The notes under the pieces are model-generated. The model had not been told where the DNA came from. It ran no database searches and saw only the letters and a program-made list of their open reading frames with translations. The translations under genes and the position numbers were made by a program. 29,286 nucleotides of DNA from positions 1 through 29,286 of the forward strand of contig DCII01000048.1 of assembly GCA_002315935.1 (NCBI GenBank), written 5' to 3'. How positions within the stretch are numbered: the first letter of the stretch is position 1; each line of letters opens with the position of its first letter. Source of the DNA: Ruminococcaceae bacterium UBA1730. GTDB taxonomy: Bacteria; Bacillota; Clostridia; Oscillospirales; Acutalibacteraceae. Positions 1-8,347 of this stretch are shown one piece after another.

Positions 1-47
1 TCGAAAATCTTGCTTGCCGATTTAATCAGCGTTTCCTTAGAAAAATA

Positions 48-842
48 TTATTTTATAAGCATTGAGTTGAGCATTCCCTCTGTTTCCATTCCGAAATCAA
101 ACTGTGACATATATTCTCCCTGATATTTTTTCTCTGCATTTTTATCTCCGTCAGTAAAAGCATATAAATCGCAGTCGAATTCATTGACGTTGACTGACAG
201 ACCTGCCGGAGTAATCCGGATAATATTGCCGGCATTCAATTCGTTAAGGGTTGACTGCATATCGGAGCAGAGCTTGCTTATATAGCTTATTCTGTTCGAA
301 TCATAGATTCCGTCATCAAATATAACGGAAGACAGCTCTTTTCTGCTGACAACCGAACCTCTGCAATGAACAAGATAAGCAACTGCGTGAAGGGTTTTGT
401 TTCTTGAGAATTTTACCGGTTTACCGTCAACAAACAGAGTGAAATTGCCGAAGGTTTTGGCAAAAACTCTTTTCTGCTTTTTTATCACGGGGTATCTCAA
501 GTTATCAAGCTGAATCCGGATTTTTTCTTTTGTTGCAGGTTTTTTGACATATCCCGATGCGAAAAGCTCCATCGCCTTGCTTTCATATCCGTCATAACCG
601 GTTACAAAAATTATGTTAAGGCTGTTGTTTGTTTCCTTCATTACCTTTGCAAGCTCAATTCCCGAATATCCCGGCATCTGAATATCGAGAAACGCAATAT
701 CATATTTTTTCTTTCTTGCGGATTCAATGAGCTTTGCCGAGCTACCGAAAAGGTCAATCTCCGCTTCGGGAAGAAGCTCTTCAACAAGCTTCATCATGTA
801 ATTGAGCAATATCTGCTCATCATCGGCTATTGCAATTTTCAT
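48..842 (-). CDS. Response regulator, REC + SARP-like winged-helix DNA-binding domain
   Basis: This is the cytoplasmic response regulator of a two-component pair (264 aa). Residues 1-115 form a REC domain with acidic pocket D7/D8, phospho-acceptor D53 (in FLDIQMPG), T81 and K101-P102. Residues about 130-230 look like the winged-helix DNA-binding domain of SARP/COG3947-type regulators (FGNFTLFVDGKPVKF start, then a C-terminal LYAF segment). The BTAD repeat domain that usually follows is reduced to a short tail. The ATG directly abuts the stop codon of the upstream histidine kinase, with GGAGAG just before it, so the two are translationally coupled. The pair is divergent from the pilus operon and is its likely regulator (inference). 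The family is clear; the target is inferred from position and from the repeats at 2178-2197. Confidence 0.92.
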   Translation of the reverse strand: MKIAIADDEQILLNYMMKLVEELLPEAEIDLFGSSAKLIESARKKKYDIAFLDIQMPGYSGIELAKVMKETNNSLNIIFVTGYDGYESKAMELFASGYVKKPATKEKIRIQLDNLRYPVIKKQKRVFAKTFGNFTLFVDGKPVKFSRNKTLHAVAYLVHCRGSVVSRKELSSVIFDDGIYDSNRISYISKLCSDMQSTLNELNAGNIIRITPAGLSVNVNEFDCDLYAFTDGDKNAEKKYQGEYMSQFDFGMETEGMLNSMLIK

Positions 843-2114
843 TTATGAATTCTCTCCAATTCTGATACTGATTTTAATCTGAGTGCCTTCATTCGGAATG
901 CTATCTATTTCAAAATCTCCGTTAAGCAATAATCTGATTCGTTCTTTTGTTGTTGATAAGCCGTAATGTCCTTCTTCTGCCTTCATATTTTCGCTGTCAA
1001 ATCCAACTCCGTCATCTTTAATTATAATAATAATTTTATCTTTTGCTTTCTCAGTCGAAATCCGGATGGTTCCGCCTTCTTCTTTTTTGAGAATACCGTG
1101 CTTGACGGCATTTTCAACAATCGGCTGAAGTGAAAGAGACGGAACATAAAAATCAGTTTCTTTGATGTCATATTCAACATTTATTCTGTTTCCGAAACGA
1201 ACCTTTTCAATGTCGAGATATTTTTTTATGTGGTTAAGCTCTTCATTGAAGGGGATTAGCTTCTGCATTTTTGCGAGGTTAAGATTAGTTCTCAGGTAAT
1301 CAGAAAACTCGGTTGTGAGGCTCTGTGCCGTTTCAGGTTCAACGGTGCAGAGGGCGGCAATCGTCGAAAGAGTGTTATAGATAAAATGAGGACGAATCTG
1401 GCTCATCATAATGTCGGTTCGGTATTCGGCAAGTTTCATTTCTCTTTTCAGAATTTCGTCTCGGTCATCCATATAGACGAAAGAGAAGAGAATAACAAAC
1501 GAAAGCATTGTTGAAATATCCGTTACAATGCTGTTGGTGTTCAGCAAAACCATTATGACACTTGCGGCAATGGGCAAAATGCTGTATGAAATATATGCCG
1601 CCGTTTTTCTCGGAGAAGGCTGAACGATAATTGTGAAAATAATAAGCACAAGAAGTGCTATGAAAATGAACAGATAAGTAACGAAAAACATGGAGCCTCT
1701 TATATATATTCCTCTGGGAGTGATTGAAAAAATCAATCCGAACGGAAGCAAACATATTGTTGTGACCATATTCAATGCCAAGACCGTAATATTGAAAATT
1801 CTGATTGACTTTTTTATTCTTCTGTTGGCTCCGCAGGAGGATTCTAAATAACGGATATAGTAGAACAATTCAAGATAACCAAGAATAGGATATAATGTGC
1901 AGAGAATATATTGAACACTGTTATTGAACGGATGCTCGTCAAAATAATAGGAAACAACGCAGACTATCAGATGAAGAAAACAGCAAAGAAGTAGATTAAG
2001 AAAAGGATTAATTTCCTCTTTTCTTGTTGAACGATCAATATATGCCGTGATTCCGAAGCAAATATAAATGCTTCCGATAAGTGCTCCGACCATGGCGGTA
2101 GTAAAAAATGTCAC
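843..2114 (-). CDS. LytS-type sensor histidine kinase
   Basis: Membrane sensor kinase of 423 aa. The first 215 residues hold about six to seven hydrophobic segments and no obvious extracellular sensor domain. The kinase part is of the LytS/YpdA type (His_kinase PF06580): the phospho-acceptor is H243 in the RPHFIYNTL motif, followed by an HATPase_c domain with N335 in VENAVKHG and a G-box DDGVGFD at 367-373. The start is a GTG, preceded by GGAGGG with a 6-nt spacer; an ATG-only caller would miss it. It overlaps nothing and is followed with zero gap by its response regulator. An extended -10 promoter lies at 2136-2144. The input signal is unknown; the likely output is control of the divergent pilus genes. 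Confidence 0.93.
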   Translation of the reverse strand: MTFFTTAMVGALIGSIYICFGITAYIDRSTRKEEINPFLNLLLCCFLHLIVCVVSYYFDEHPFNNSVQYILCTLYPILGYLELFYYIRYLESSCGANRRIKKSIRIFNITVLALNMVTTICLLPFGLIFSITPRGIYIRGSMFFVTYLFIFIALLVLIIFTIIVQPSPRKTAAYISYSILPIAASVIMVLLNTNSIVTDISTMLSFVILFSFVYMDDRDEILKREMKLAEYRTDIMMSQIRPHFIYNTLSTIAALCTVEPETAQSLTTEFSDYLRTNLNLAKMQKLIPFNEELNHIKKYLDIEKVRFGNRINVEYDIKETDFYVPSLSLQPIVENAVKHGILKKEEGGTIRISTEKAKDKIIIIIKDDGVGFDSENMKAEEGHYGLSTTKERIRLLLNGDFEIDSIPNEGTQIKISIRIGENS

Positions 2115-2135
2115 AATAATCCCTCCGTTTTGGAA

Positions 2136-2144
2136 ATTATATCA
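2136..2144 (-). promoter_or_regulatory. Extended -10 promoter of the kinase/regulator operon
   Basis: On the minus strand the sequence reads TGATATAAT, a consensus extended -10 (TGnTATAAT). It lies about 22 bp upstream of the GTG start, so the leader would be only about 15 nt. No good -35 hexamer is seen at 16-18 bp, which suits an extended -10 promoter. Confidence 0.65.
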
Positions 2145-2177
2145 CAAAAATTTAAAAAAATCACTACAAAATATGAA

Positions 2178-2197
2178 TTTTGGCAACCTTTTGGCAA
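2178..2197 (+). promoter_or_regulatory. Direct repeat TTTTGGCAA x2 with 11-bp period, candidate activator operator
   Basis: Two perfect copies of TTTTGGCAA lie at 2178-2186 and 2189-2197, exactly 11 bp apart, so on the same helix face. They occupy the -35 zone of the rightward pilus promoter, which has no proper -35. SARP-family regulators are known to bind direct repeats with an 11-bp period at this position, and the adjacent response regulator has a SARP-like DNA-binding domain. The repeats are seen; the regulator match is inferred. Confidence 0.6.
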
Positions 2198-2205
2198 TGT
2201 GCTAA

Positions 2206-2214
2206 TGTTATAAT
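2206..2214 (+). promoter_or_regulatory. Extended -10 promoter of the pilus operon
   Basis: TGTTATAAT at 2206-2214 is a perfect extended -10 (TGn + TATAAT). The hexamer at the 17-bp -35 position (2186-2191, ACCTTT) is non-consensus, which suggests dependence on an activator bound to the 11-bp-spaced repeats. The first gene starts at 2246. Confidence 0.7.
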
Positions 2215-2245
2215 ACATTAAAGTGATGAAATAATCGGTGAGACT

Positions 2246-2533
2246 ATGACTGAAAAAGAATTAAAAAGGATGTCCCGTTCCGAGCTTCTTGAGCTGCTGA
2301 TAGAGCAGACAAGGAAAAATGATGAGCTGATAAAAAAAATTGCCGAGCTTGAGGCAAATTTTCAGAACTATGATTATACATTTAAAGAAAGCGGAACTCT
2401 TGCGGAAGCTTTTCTGAAATTGAGCGGAATTTTCGAAGCGGCAGACAAGGCGGCTGAAGAATATAAGCTCGCAATAAAGAAAAAATCGGACGCAGAGAAC
2501 AAGGATGAAAAATCTGCGGAGCAGAGCGATTGA
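2246..2533 (+). CDS. Small coiled-coil protein, first gene of the pilus operon
   Basis: A 95-aa, highly charged protein with no signal peptide or membrane segment, so probably cytoplasmic. Residues 1-40 (LKRMSRSELLELLIEQTRKN...) look like an amphipathic helix or coiled coil. The middle (40-75) is more hydrophobic and could pack as a helical hairpin, and the tail is Lys/Glu/Asp-rich. I do not recognise a named family. It is followed after 3 nt by the signal peptidase gene, and the pair heads the pilus operon, so a role in pilin secretion or in assisting the peptidase is possible but unproven. A weak GGTGAG precedes the ATG. The reading frame is convincing; the function is unknown. Confidence 0.82.
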   Translation: MTEKELKRMSRSELLELLIEQTRKNDELIKKIAELEANFQNYDYTFKESGTLAEAFLKLSGIFEAADKAAEEYKLAIKKKSDAENKDEKSAEQSD

Positions 2534-2536
2534 ATT

Positions 2537-3136
2537 ATGATATTACGAAAAAAGAAAGCAATTGCACAGAACGATTCTCCCGATGTTGAAATGCTCGAAA
2601 ATGAGCTGAACCGTGAAAATCAGAAAAAAGTCTATCGCAGAGCCGTTAGGACAACTATTTATTCAATGATTGTTGCGGCGGCGGCGGCAGTGCTTGTGGC
2701 GGTTTTCTTTCTGCCGGTTTTCAGAATTTACGGCTCTTCAATGACTCCGACTCTCTCGGAGGGCGATATTGTTATTGCCGTTTCAATTTCAAATTTCAAT
2801 TCCGGTGACCTTGTCGGTTTTTATCACGGCAACAAGCTTCTTGTTAAAAGATGTGTCGGCAGACCGGGAGAAAAAATAAACATTGACAGCGAAGGTAATG
2901 TTTTTGTTGACGGAATCAAGCTGACGGAGCCTTATGTTCAGGAAAAGGCGTTAGGCGAATGTGACATAGAGCTTCCGTATCAGGTTCCCGATAAAAAATG
3001 GTTTTTCATGGGTGACCACAGAAAAACCTCATTGGATTCAAGAATGGCGGCAATAGGCTGCATAGACGAGGAACAGATAAAAGGAAAAGTTGTATTCCGA
3101 ATCTGGCCTTTGGAGAAATTCGGTCCGGTTGAATAA
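2537..3136 (+). CDS. lepB: Signal peptidase I, pilus-locus associated
   Basis: Type I signal peptidase (S26A), 199 aa, membrane-bound, removing signal peptides from Sec-exported proteins on the outer face. A basic N-terminus is followed by one membrane segment (about 40-62). The catalytic serine is S68 in GSSMTPT and the general-base lysine is K104 in LLVKRCVGRPGE; the conserved GDHRKTSLDSR box is at 159-169. All active-site motifs are present, unlike the inactive SipA-type chaperones of some streptococcal pilus islands. It lies between the coiled-coil gene and the adhesin gene with short gaps, so it probably processes the pilins encoded downstream. Confidence 0.95.
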   Translation: MILRKKKAIAQNDSPDVEMLENELNRENQKKVYRRAVRTTIYSMIVAAAAAVLVAVFFLPVFRIYGSSMTPTLSEGDIVIAVSISNFNSGDLVGFYHGNKLLVKRCVGRPGEKINIDSEGNVFVDGIKLTEPYVQEKALGECDIELPYQVPDKKWFFMGDHRKTSLDSRMAAIGCIDEEQIKGKVVFRIWPLEKFGPVE

Positions 3137-3153
3137 TATTTCGGAGGGATGAG

Positions 3154-5994
3154 ATGAAAGACAGATTTAAAGTCATATTCTCACAACTCAATAAACAAAG
3201 CAGAAGAAAGTGGCTTCATAAAGCAATTTCCGTTTTCGCCGCAGTTTCGGTATTCATCACCTGCTATGTGTTGATAATACCTGCGATAACGCTGACTATG
3301 GAAAATGCAGATACATATTGCGGATTTGAGGAGCACATACATTCAGACGGATGTTATGATTCGGTCGGAAATGTTATCTGCGGAAAGACGGAGCATGAGC
3401 ACGATATGCTGTGCTTTACGCAGGAGGTTAATTCTGCTGTTTATTGCTGCGGATTTGAATGTGAACATGAACACAATGAGTCCTGCTATAGTGGCGAAGA
3501 GCTTGTCTGCGGACTTGAAAAGCATAAGCATTCGGATGAATGCCTGCTGAAAATGCCTGGTCAGGAATTCAACATTGAAACCGAAAAATATTCTGTTTTC
3601 GCATCGGCTTCAAACGGTTGTCTTCCCGAAGGAACGGAGCTTCATGTTTCCGAGATTAAACCAAACGGTTCTTTCGAGGGATATGAAGATTGCGAGCTTT
3701 TCGGAATTCGTATAAGTTTTTCGGATTCATCGGGAGAAAAAATTACTCCAAAACGCCCTCTTTCGTTTAGGATTATCTTTAATACATTATTATATGAATG
3801 CAGAAGGACAGTGCTCAAGATTGACAAAGACGGCGGAATTTCCGAGCTGATGTGTGCAAATGTTTCAACGGATGGAGTTTCATTTGTTGACACTGAGGTA
3901 GCGGATTATGTGATTGCCTGCCGGAAGACGGAGGATAAACAGGAAATCAGAACGCTTGAGGCAGCTGTGAATGACACAGAAATAAAGGTTGAATATACCT
4001 ATCTTTCAAAAATTCCGGACGGAACGGAGCTGAAGGTTGAGGAATTCAATAAATTCTCAAGAGAATATAAGGATTTCGTCAAGAAAACAAAAGATGCAAT
4101 TTCGGAGGAAGAACCGATTTCGTCAAGAGTATTTGATATTTCTCTTGTCAAAGACGGAAAAGAAATTGAGCCGGAATCGCCTGTCAATGTTTCGATTTCC
4201 GCAAAGGAATCCTTTGCAGGCGAAAATGAAAGACTGAATATTGTTCATTTCGTTGAAAATGAAGAACCAGAAATTCTCAAAATTGCCTTGTCTAACGAAG
4301 ACAATACTCAGATTACCTATAAGCAATCAAGTTTTTCCGCAGTTGTTATGACAACGGTTGCAGATAATTATTCGGGAGGCTACACAGGCACCTACGAATA
4401 CACAACCGTTTCAGAAAGCATACTTGATAACAACGATGTAATCAACAGGTTTGATGATGCCAACGAATGGCAGATTGTCAGCGGTAAATATAAAGGAAAT
4501 ACCGTCAGTCAGAAGATTGATACACTTGAGCATATCCGAGGTCAGAAAAACGTTATTCCGACGGGTATCGAAAATGAATTCCTTGTCTATCTTTCACTTG
4601 ATATTGACTTCCAAAATCTTCTGACAAGTTATATCGTCAACGACGACACGGGACTTGTTATTGAAACCAACAACGCAACTGATGACGATGTTGATGAAAA
4701 TTGGAGCAAGCATCAGGCACATTGCGAGAAATGCTGGAACAAAAAAGGCGACACAACAGCCTTGCCTTTATTCCCGACTTCAAGCACGGATTATAAATTG
4801 CCGTTTACACTTGTGTTTAAATTCAGCGTTGCAGGAGAGGCTCAATCCATCACAATGATAAGATACACCTGCAACAATAATTTCAGTCAGGGCTATGTCA
4901 GCATGAAGCTCGGTCCTCTTGATGCCGCAACGGCAGAAAAGCTCAAGGTTAAGGATAATTACGGTTGGTATCAGGTCGGAAGAGCAGATAAAGCCGAAGG
5001 CGAATCCAACACATTCATTATCACGCTGAATAATTCAATGGTTGAAAAGGTTCTGTCGCATTTCCAGGATGTTGAAATCGGCACATTGAGCGATTCGATG
5101 GGTAACACAGTCGGAAGCCAGACTTTCGGAACAGACGAAGGAATATTTGCAACTGATATTGTCGCCTCCGCCGTAAAGGGAGAGCTTGTTACCGGAAACG
5201 CTTCAATCAGCGAAGACGGAAAATCAATAAGCTGGAATCCGAAGGTTTCTTCGCTCAATGCTTCGGAGGCTTCCTCAGGATGGTTTAACAACATTGCCGA
5301 GCTTATATACAAAATTAAGTATGTTGCTCCGAGGAGCACGGGACTTATAAATAATGGAACAACCGTTACCGCAAACACTCAGGCAAATGTTCAGACAAAT
5401 GCCAGCACGATAATCACTTACCAGACCTCAAGCTCAACGGGAACCTCGGGCACCGGTCAGATTTCATTGACTTCCCCCGTCATAACGGGAATGCAGTATG
5501 AAATAAAAGCTCTGAAGCAGGATGATTCAGGTAATCCTTTGCCGGGAGCTTCGTTCGAAATCTACACTAAAGACGGAACGACAAACGCCAAAATCGGTGA
5601 AGCTGTTTCGGATGCAAACGGAGTTATTGATTTCACAAATCTCCAATCGGGAACATATTATTTCAAAGAAATAAGTGCTCCTGACGGATATATGAAGGAC
5701 GAAACCGAATACGGACCTTATGTTCTTTCATATACAACAAGTGCTTCCAATCCTTACAGAACGAATGTGACTTCAGCCAATCTGATAGGTCAGGGTACAC
5801 TTGAAGAAGCTCTTCTAAATCCCGATAACCCGATTATAGTAGTCAATGTCCCACGCCCGAAATATGATTTGCCGAAAACGGGTGGAATCGGAACAGGCGT
5901 TTATTACGCCGCAGGAATTATGGTGATTATGCTGTCTGCATCTGTTTATATTATGATAAACAGGAAACGCAGAGCAGTATCAATAAACAAATAA
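3154..5994 (+). CDS. Large LPKTG-anchored adhesin/tip pilin with Cys-His repeats and SpaA domain
   Basis: A cell-surface protein of 946 aa, the likely pilus tip or adhesin. The N-terminus (RRKW...VLIIPAITL, 17-48) is the long signal/anchor typical of gut Clostridia SpaA-type surface proteins. Residues 56-130 hold four Cys-His units of the form C-x4-H-x-H-x3-C (C56/H61/H63/C67, C76/H81/H83/C87, C99/H105/H107/C111 with one extra residue, C119/H124/H126/C130). A long middle section follows without a domain I can name. A SpaA/Cna-B-like isopeptide domain lies at about 780-865 (GNPLPGASFEIY, then FKEISAPDGY). The sorting signal LPKTG is at 906-910, followed by a hydrophobic helix and a basic tail. 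GGAGGG lies 5 nt before the ATG. It is substrate for one or both downstream sortases. Confidence 0.93.
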   Translation: MKDRFKVIFSQLNKQSRRKWLHKAISVFAAVSVFITCYVLIIPAITLTMENADTYCGFEEHIHSDGCYDSVGNVICGKTEHEHDMLCFTQEVNSAVYCCGFECEHEHNESCYSGEELVCGLEKHKHSDECLLKMPGQEFNIETEKYSVFASASNGCLPEGTELHVSEIKPNGSFEGYEDCELFGIRISFSDSSGEKITPKRPLSFRIIFNTLLYECRRTVLKIDKDGGISELMCANVSTDGVSFVDTEVADYVIACRKTEDKQEIRTLEAAVNDTEIKVEYTYLSKIPDGTELKVEEFNKFSREYKDFVKKTKDAISEEEPISSRVFDISLVKDGKEIEPESPVNVSISAKESFAGENERLNIVHFVENEEPEILKIALSNEDNTQITYKQSSFSAVVMTTVADNYSGGYTGTYEYTTVSESILDNNDVINRFDDANEWQIVSGKYKGNTVSQKIDTLEHIRGQKNVIPTGIENEFLVYLSLDIDFQNLLTSYIVNDDTGLVIETNNATDDDVDENWSKHQAHCEKCWNKKGDTTALPLFPTSSTDYKLPFTLVFKFSVAGEAQSITMIRYTCNNNFSQGYVSMKLGPLDAATAEKLKVKDNYGWYQVGRADKAEGESNTFIITLNNSMVEKVLSHFQDVEIGTLSDSMGNTVGSQTFGTDEGIFATDIVASAVKGELVTGNASISEDGKSISWNPKVSSLNASEASSGWFNNIAELIYKIKYVAPRSTGLINNGTTVTANTQANVQTNASTIITYQTSSSTGTSGTGQISLTSPVITGMQYEIKALKQDDSGNPLPGASFEIYTKDGTTNAKIGEAVSDANGVIDFTNLQSGTYYFKEISAPDGYMKDETEYGPYVLSYTTSASNPYRTNVTSANLIGQGTLEEALLNPDNPIIVVNVPRPKYDLPKTGGIGTGVYYAAGIMVIMLSASVYIMINRKRRAVSINK

Positions 5995-6019
5995 ATTATT
6001 TAAAGAGAGGTAAAACAAC

Positions 6020-7450
6020 ATGAAAAAATTTCTCGCAGTTCTGACTGCCGTTATGCTTGTTTTTGCAATGGCAAGCATGGCTTTCGCAGCAGGAACAAAC
6101 CCCAAAATCAGCAAAGAAGCAACCAACACCCACACCTATGACATTTTCCAGATGTTCACCGGCTCAGTTGAAGACGGTCAGCTCGTAAATGTCAAGTACG
6201 GTGTAAACAAACCCGCATCAGCAACTGCAGGTGCAGATGTTGATTCAGCAACCCTTCAGGCAGCAATTGATTCAGTTAAGGACACCGAATCAAAGACCTA
6301 CAATGACAACGAAAAAGAAGCCGCTATGTCAGTATTCTGCGATTTCACTTCAACTCCTTATAAGCAGCTTACCGCTACCGTGAACGAGGTTGAAGTTGTT
6401 CCCGGTTACTATCTTATCAAGGATACAACCGCTGTTAACGGCACAGACGATGCAGCTTCAATCAACATCATCAAGGTTGTTGATTCAGACCTTCAGATTA
6501 CTCCCAAGACCAGCAAAACAACACTTGACAAGGTTATAGTCGAGGATACTGCAAATGTTAAGGGAGTTGAAAAGAAGCAGGGAGACATCATCAAGTTCCA
6601 GGTTACAGTTACCCTCGCAACAGAGATTTCCGATTATGACACTTACACTCTCAATATTTACGATACTCTTCCCGATTCACTCGATTACTACACAGACTCA
6701 ACTCACGCCACAACCATCAAGAACGGTTCAACCGATGTTGCTTCAAAATTCACAGCAAGCACATCAACAAGAGCACTTTCATGGAAATGTGCAGACATCA
6801 AGTCAGGCGATAACGCTATCACAGGCGGAACAGTTGTTGTAACATACTTTGCAAAGCTCAATGAGAATTTCGTCAGCGGTTCAGCAGGTAACGAAAACTC
6901 AGCATACTGCGAATTCTCAAACAACCCCAACAATTCAAGCGACCTTGGCAAAACTCCCCCGAGCAAGGCAAAGGTTTATAACTTCAAGCTTACTCTCAAC
7001 AAGGTTGACGAAAACGGCGATGCTTTGATTGGTGCATCATTCAAACTTTCAAAGCTGGATTCAGTAAGCGGTAACTATGAGCTTGTTGAAGAAATTGACG
7101 GTGCATCCATCTCTACCTTCGAATTCAAGGGACTTACATCAGGTAAATATAAAATCGAAGAATCTGCAAGACCTTCCGGATATAACGCAATAGATGACAT
7201 CACATTTACTCTTGATGCAGAAATTGACGATAACGGCGAAATCACTTATGACATCGTTGATGATGATGATTTCTTCTCAGTTTCCGCTACCGGCGACGGC
7301 AGTGCATCAATCATGAATGAAAAGGGTTCGGTTCTTCCCACAACAGGTGGTATCGGTACTTATATCTTCACAGGTTTAGGTGCAGTTCTTGTTCTCGGTG
7401 CCGCAATCTATTTCATTTCAAAGAAAAAGACCGAGCAGCAGGTTGGCTGA
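6020..7450 (+). CDS. Major pilin (backbone shaft subunit), LPTTG-anchored
   Basis: A secreted 476-aa SpaA-type fimbrial subunit. The signal peptide is 1-23 (AFA/AG cleavage). Domain 1 (about 28-160) includes HTYDIFQMFTG and the E-box-like PGYYLIKDT. Residues about 185-315 resemble the fimbrial isopeptide-forming D2 domain. A SpaA domain follows at about 322-400 (LIGASFKL, YKIEESARPSGY). The sorting signal LPTTG is at 439-443 before a membrane helix and KKK tail. The canonical YPK pilin motif is not seen; K163 in ITPKTSK is the best candidate linkage lysine. Codons end in C (ttc, atc, aac, ctc) more often than in the flanking genes, as expected for a highly expressed protein. Calling it the shaft rests on its composition and its place before sortase C. 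Confidence 0.93.
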   Translation: MKKFLAVLTAVMLVFAMASMAFAAGTNPKISKEATNTHTYDIFQMFTGSVEDGQLVNVKYGVNKPASATAGADVDSATLQAAIDSVKDTESKTYNDNEKEAAMSVFCDFTSTPYKQLTATVNEVEVVPGYYLIKDTTAVNGTDDAASINIIKVVDSDLQITPKTSKTTLDKVIVEDTANVKGVEKKQGDIIKFQVTVTLATEISDYDTYTLNIYDTLPDSLDYYTDSTHATTIKNGSTDVASKFTASTSTRALSWKCADIKSGDNAITGGTVVVTYFAKLNENFVSGSAGNENSAYCEFSNNPNNSSDLGKTPPSKAKVYNFKLTLNKVDENGDALIGASFKLSKLDSVSGNYELVEEIDGASISTFEFKGLTSGKYKIEESARPSGYNAIDDITFTLDAEIDDNGEITYDIVDDDDFFSVSATGDGSASIMNEKGSVLPTTGGIGTYIFTGLGAVLVLGAAIYFISKKKTEQQVG

Positions 7451-7467
7451 TTTAAATTGTTGATTTT

Positions 7468-7499
7468 AATGCTGTATCGCTTAATTGCGATACAGCATT
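7468..7499 (+). other. Intercistronic stem-loop between pilin and sortase
   Basis: A perfect 13-bp stem (left arm 7468-7480 AATGCTGTATCGC, right arm 7487-7499) with a 6-nt TTAATT loop. It is followed by GGGGAG, the sortase ribosome binding site, and not by a T-run. It is therefore not a classical terminator. It could stabilise the 3' end of the pilin message or attenuate downstream expression. Confidence 0.75.
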
Positions 7500-7511
7500 G
7501 GGGAGAGTCTG

Positions 7512-8342
7512 ATGAAAAAAAGCAAAAAGAAATCAAATATCATTGCTTTCTTGGTTTTTATTATCGGATTGTCCTTAGTGCTGTATCCGACAGTAAGCAA
7601 TATGCTTAACAGGCGTAACGCCTCGCATATGATTAAAAATTACGACCAAAGCCTTGAAAGTCTTGACGAAAGTGAAAACACAAGGCTTTATGAGGAAGCT
7701 GTTGAATTCAATCAGAAGGTTGTAAAAAACAGATTCATGAACAAGCTTTCCGAAGAAGAGCTTAAACAGTATAACAGTCTTCTTGATGTTACCGGTTCGG
7801 GAATGATGGGATATGTTGAAATCCCATCCTTGGATGTTAAGCTTCCGATTTATCACGGCGTTGACGAAAATGTGCTTCAGGTTGCAACCGGTCATCTTGA
7901 ATGGAGCTCTCTCCCTGTTGGCGGCAGTTCAACTCATTGCGTTATTTCGGGTCACCGTGGACTACCGAGTGCAAAGCTTTTCACGGACCTCGACAAGCTC
8001 AAGGAAGGGGATTTCTTCTCCTTTACGGTTTTAGGCAAAACAATCTGGTATGAGATTGACAGAATTCTTATTGTCGAGCCGGATGACAGAGATTCTCTCT
8101 TTGTTAAAAAGAATATGGATTACGCAACTCTTGTAACCTGCACTCCATACGGAATTAACACTCATAGGCTTCTCGTGAGAGGTCACAGAGTTACCGATGT
8201 CAATCTCGAAAAGGTTCTTCAGGTTACGGCTGATGGTGCGGTAATCAGTCCCGTACTTATTGCGGTTATACTATTTGTTCCTTTTTCGTGCATAGGTTTG
8301 ATTTTTCCGCTGATTATAAGCAAAAAAAGAAAAAATCGGTGA
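7512..8342 (+). CDS. srtC: Class C (pilin-polymerising) sortase
   Basis: A membrane-anchored transpeptidase of 276 aa that joins pilins through LPXTG threonine and a pilin lysine. An N-terminal membrane helix (9-27) and a second C-terminal helix (about 246-270), with a basic tail, are the class C topology. Catalytic residues are H148 (SGHRGLP), C210 (TLVTC) and R219 (NTHRLLVRGHR). The usual DP-aromatic lid motif is not visible in the segment before the barrel (about 44-95). ATG 7512 is preferred over an upstream in-frame TTG at 7485, because GGGGAG sits 6 nt before the ATG and the TTG lies inside the hairpin loop. Confidence 0.95.
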   Translation: MKKSKKKSNIIAFLVFIIGLSLVLYPTVSNMLNRRNASHMIKNYDQSLESLDESENTRLYEEAVEFNQKVVKNRFMNKLSEEELKQYNSLLDVTGSGMMGYVEIPSLDVKLPIYHGVDENVLQVATGHLEWSSLPVGGSSTHCVISGHRGLPSAKLFTDLDKLKEGDFFSFTVLGKTIWYEIDRILIVEPDDRDSLFVKKNMDYATLVTCTPYGINTHRLLVRGHRVTDVNLEKVLQVTADGAVISPVLIAVILFVPFSCIGLIFPLIISKKRKNR

Positions 8343-8347
8343 ATGAT

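Noticed and set aside
7485..7511. TTG start extending sortase C by nine codons
   Set aside because: The TTG is in the loop of a 13-bp hairpin and has no ribosome binding site; ATG 7512 has GGGGAG at ideal distance.
8288..8347. GTG start extending the minor pilin by 20 codons
   Set aside because: It lies within the sortase gene and would place charged residues before a clear signal peptide that begins at ATG 8348.
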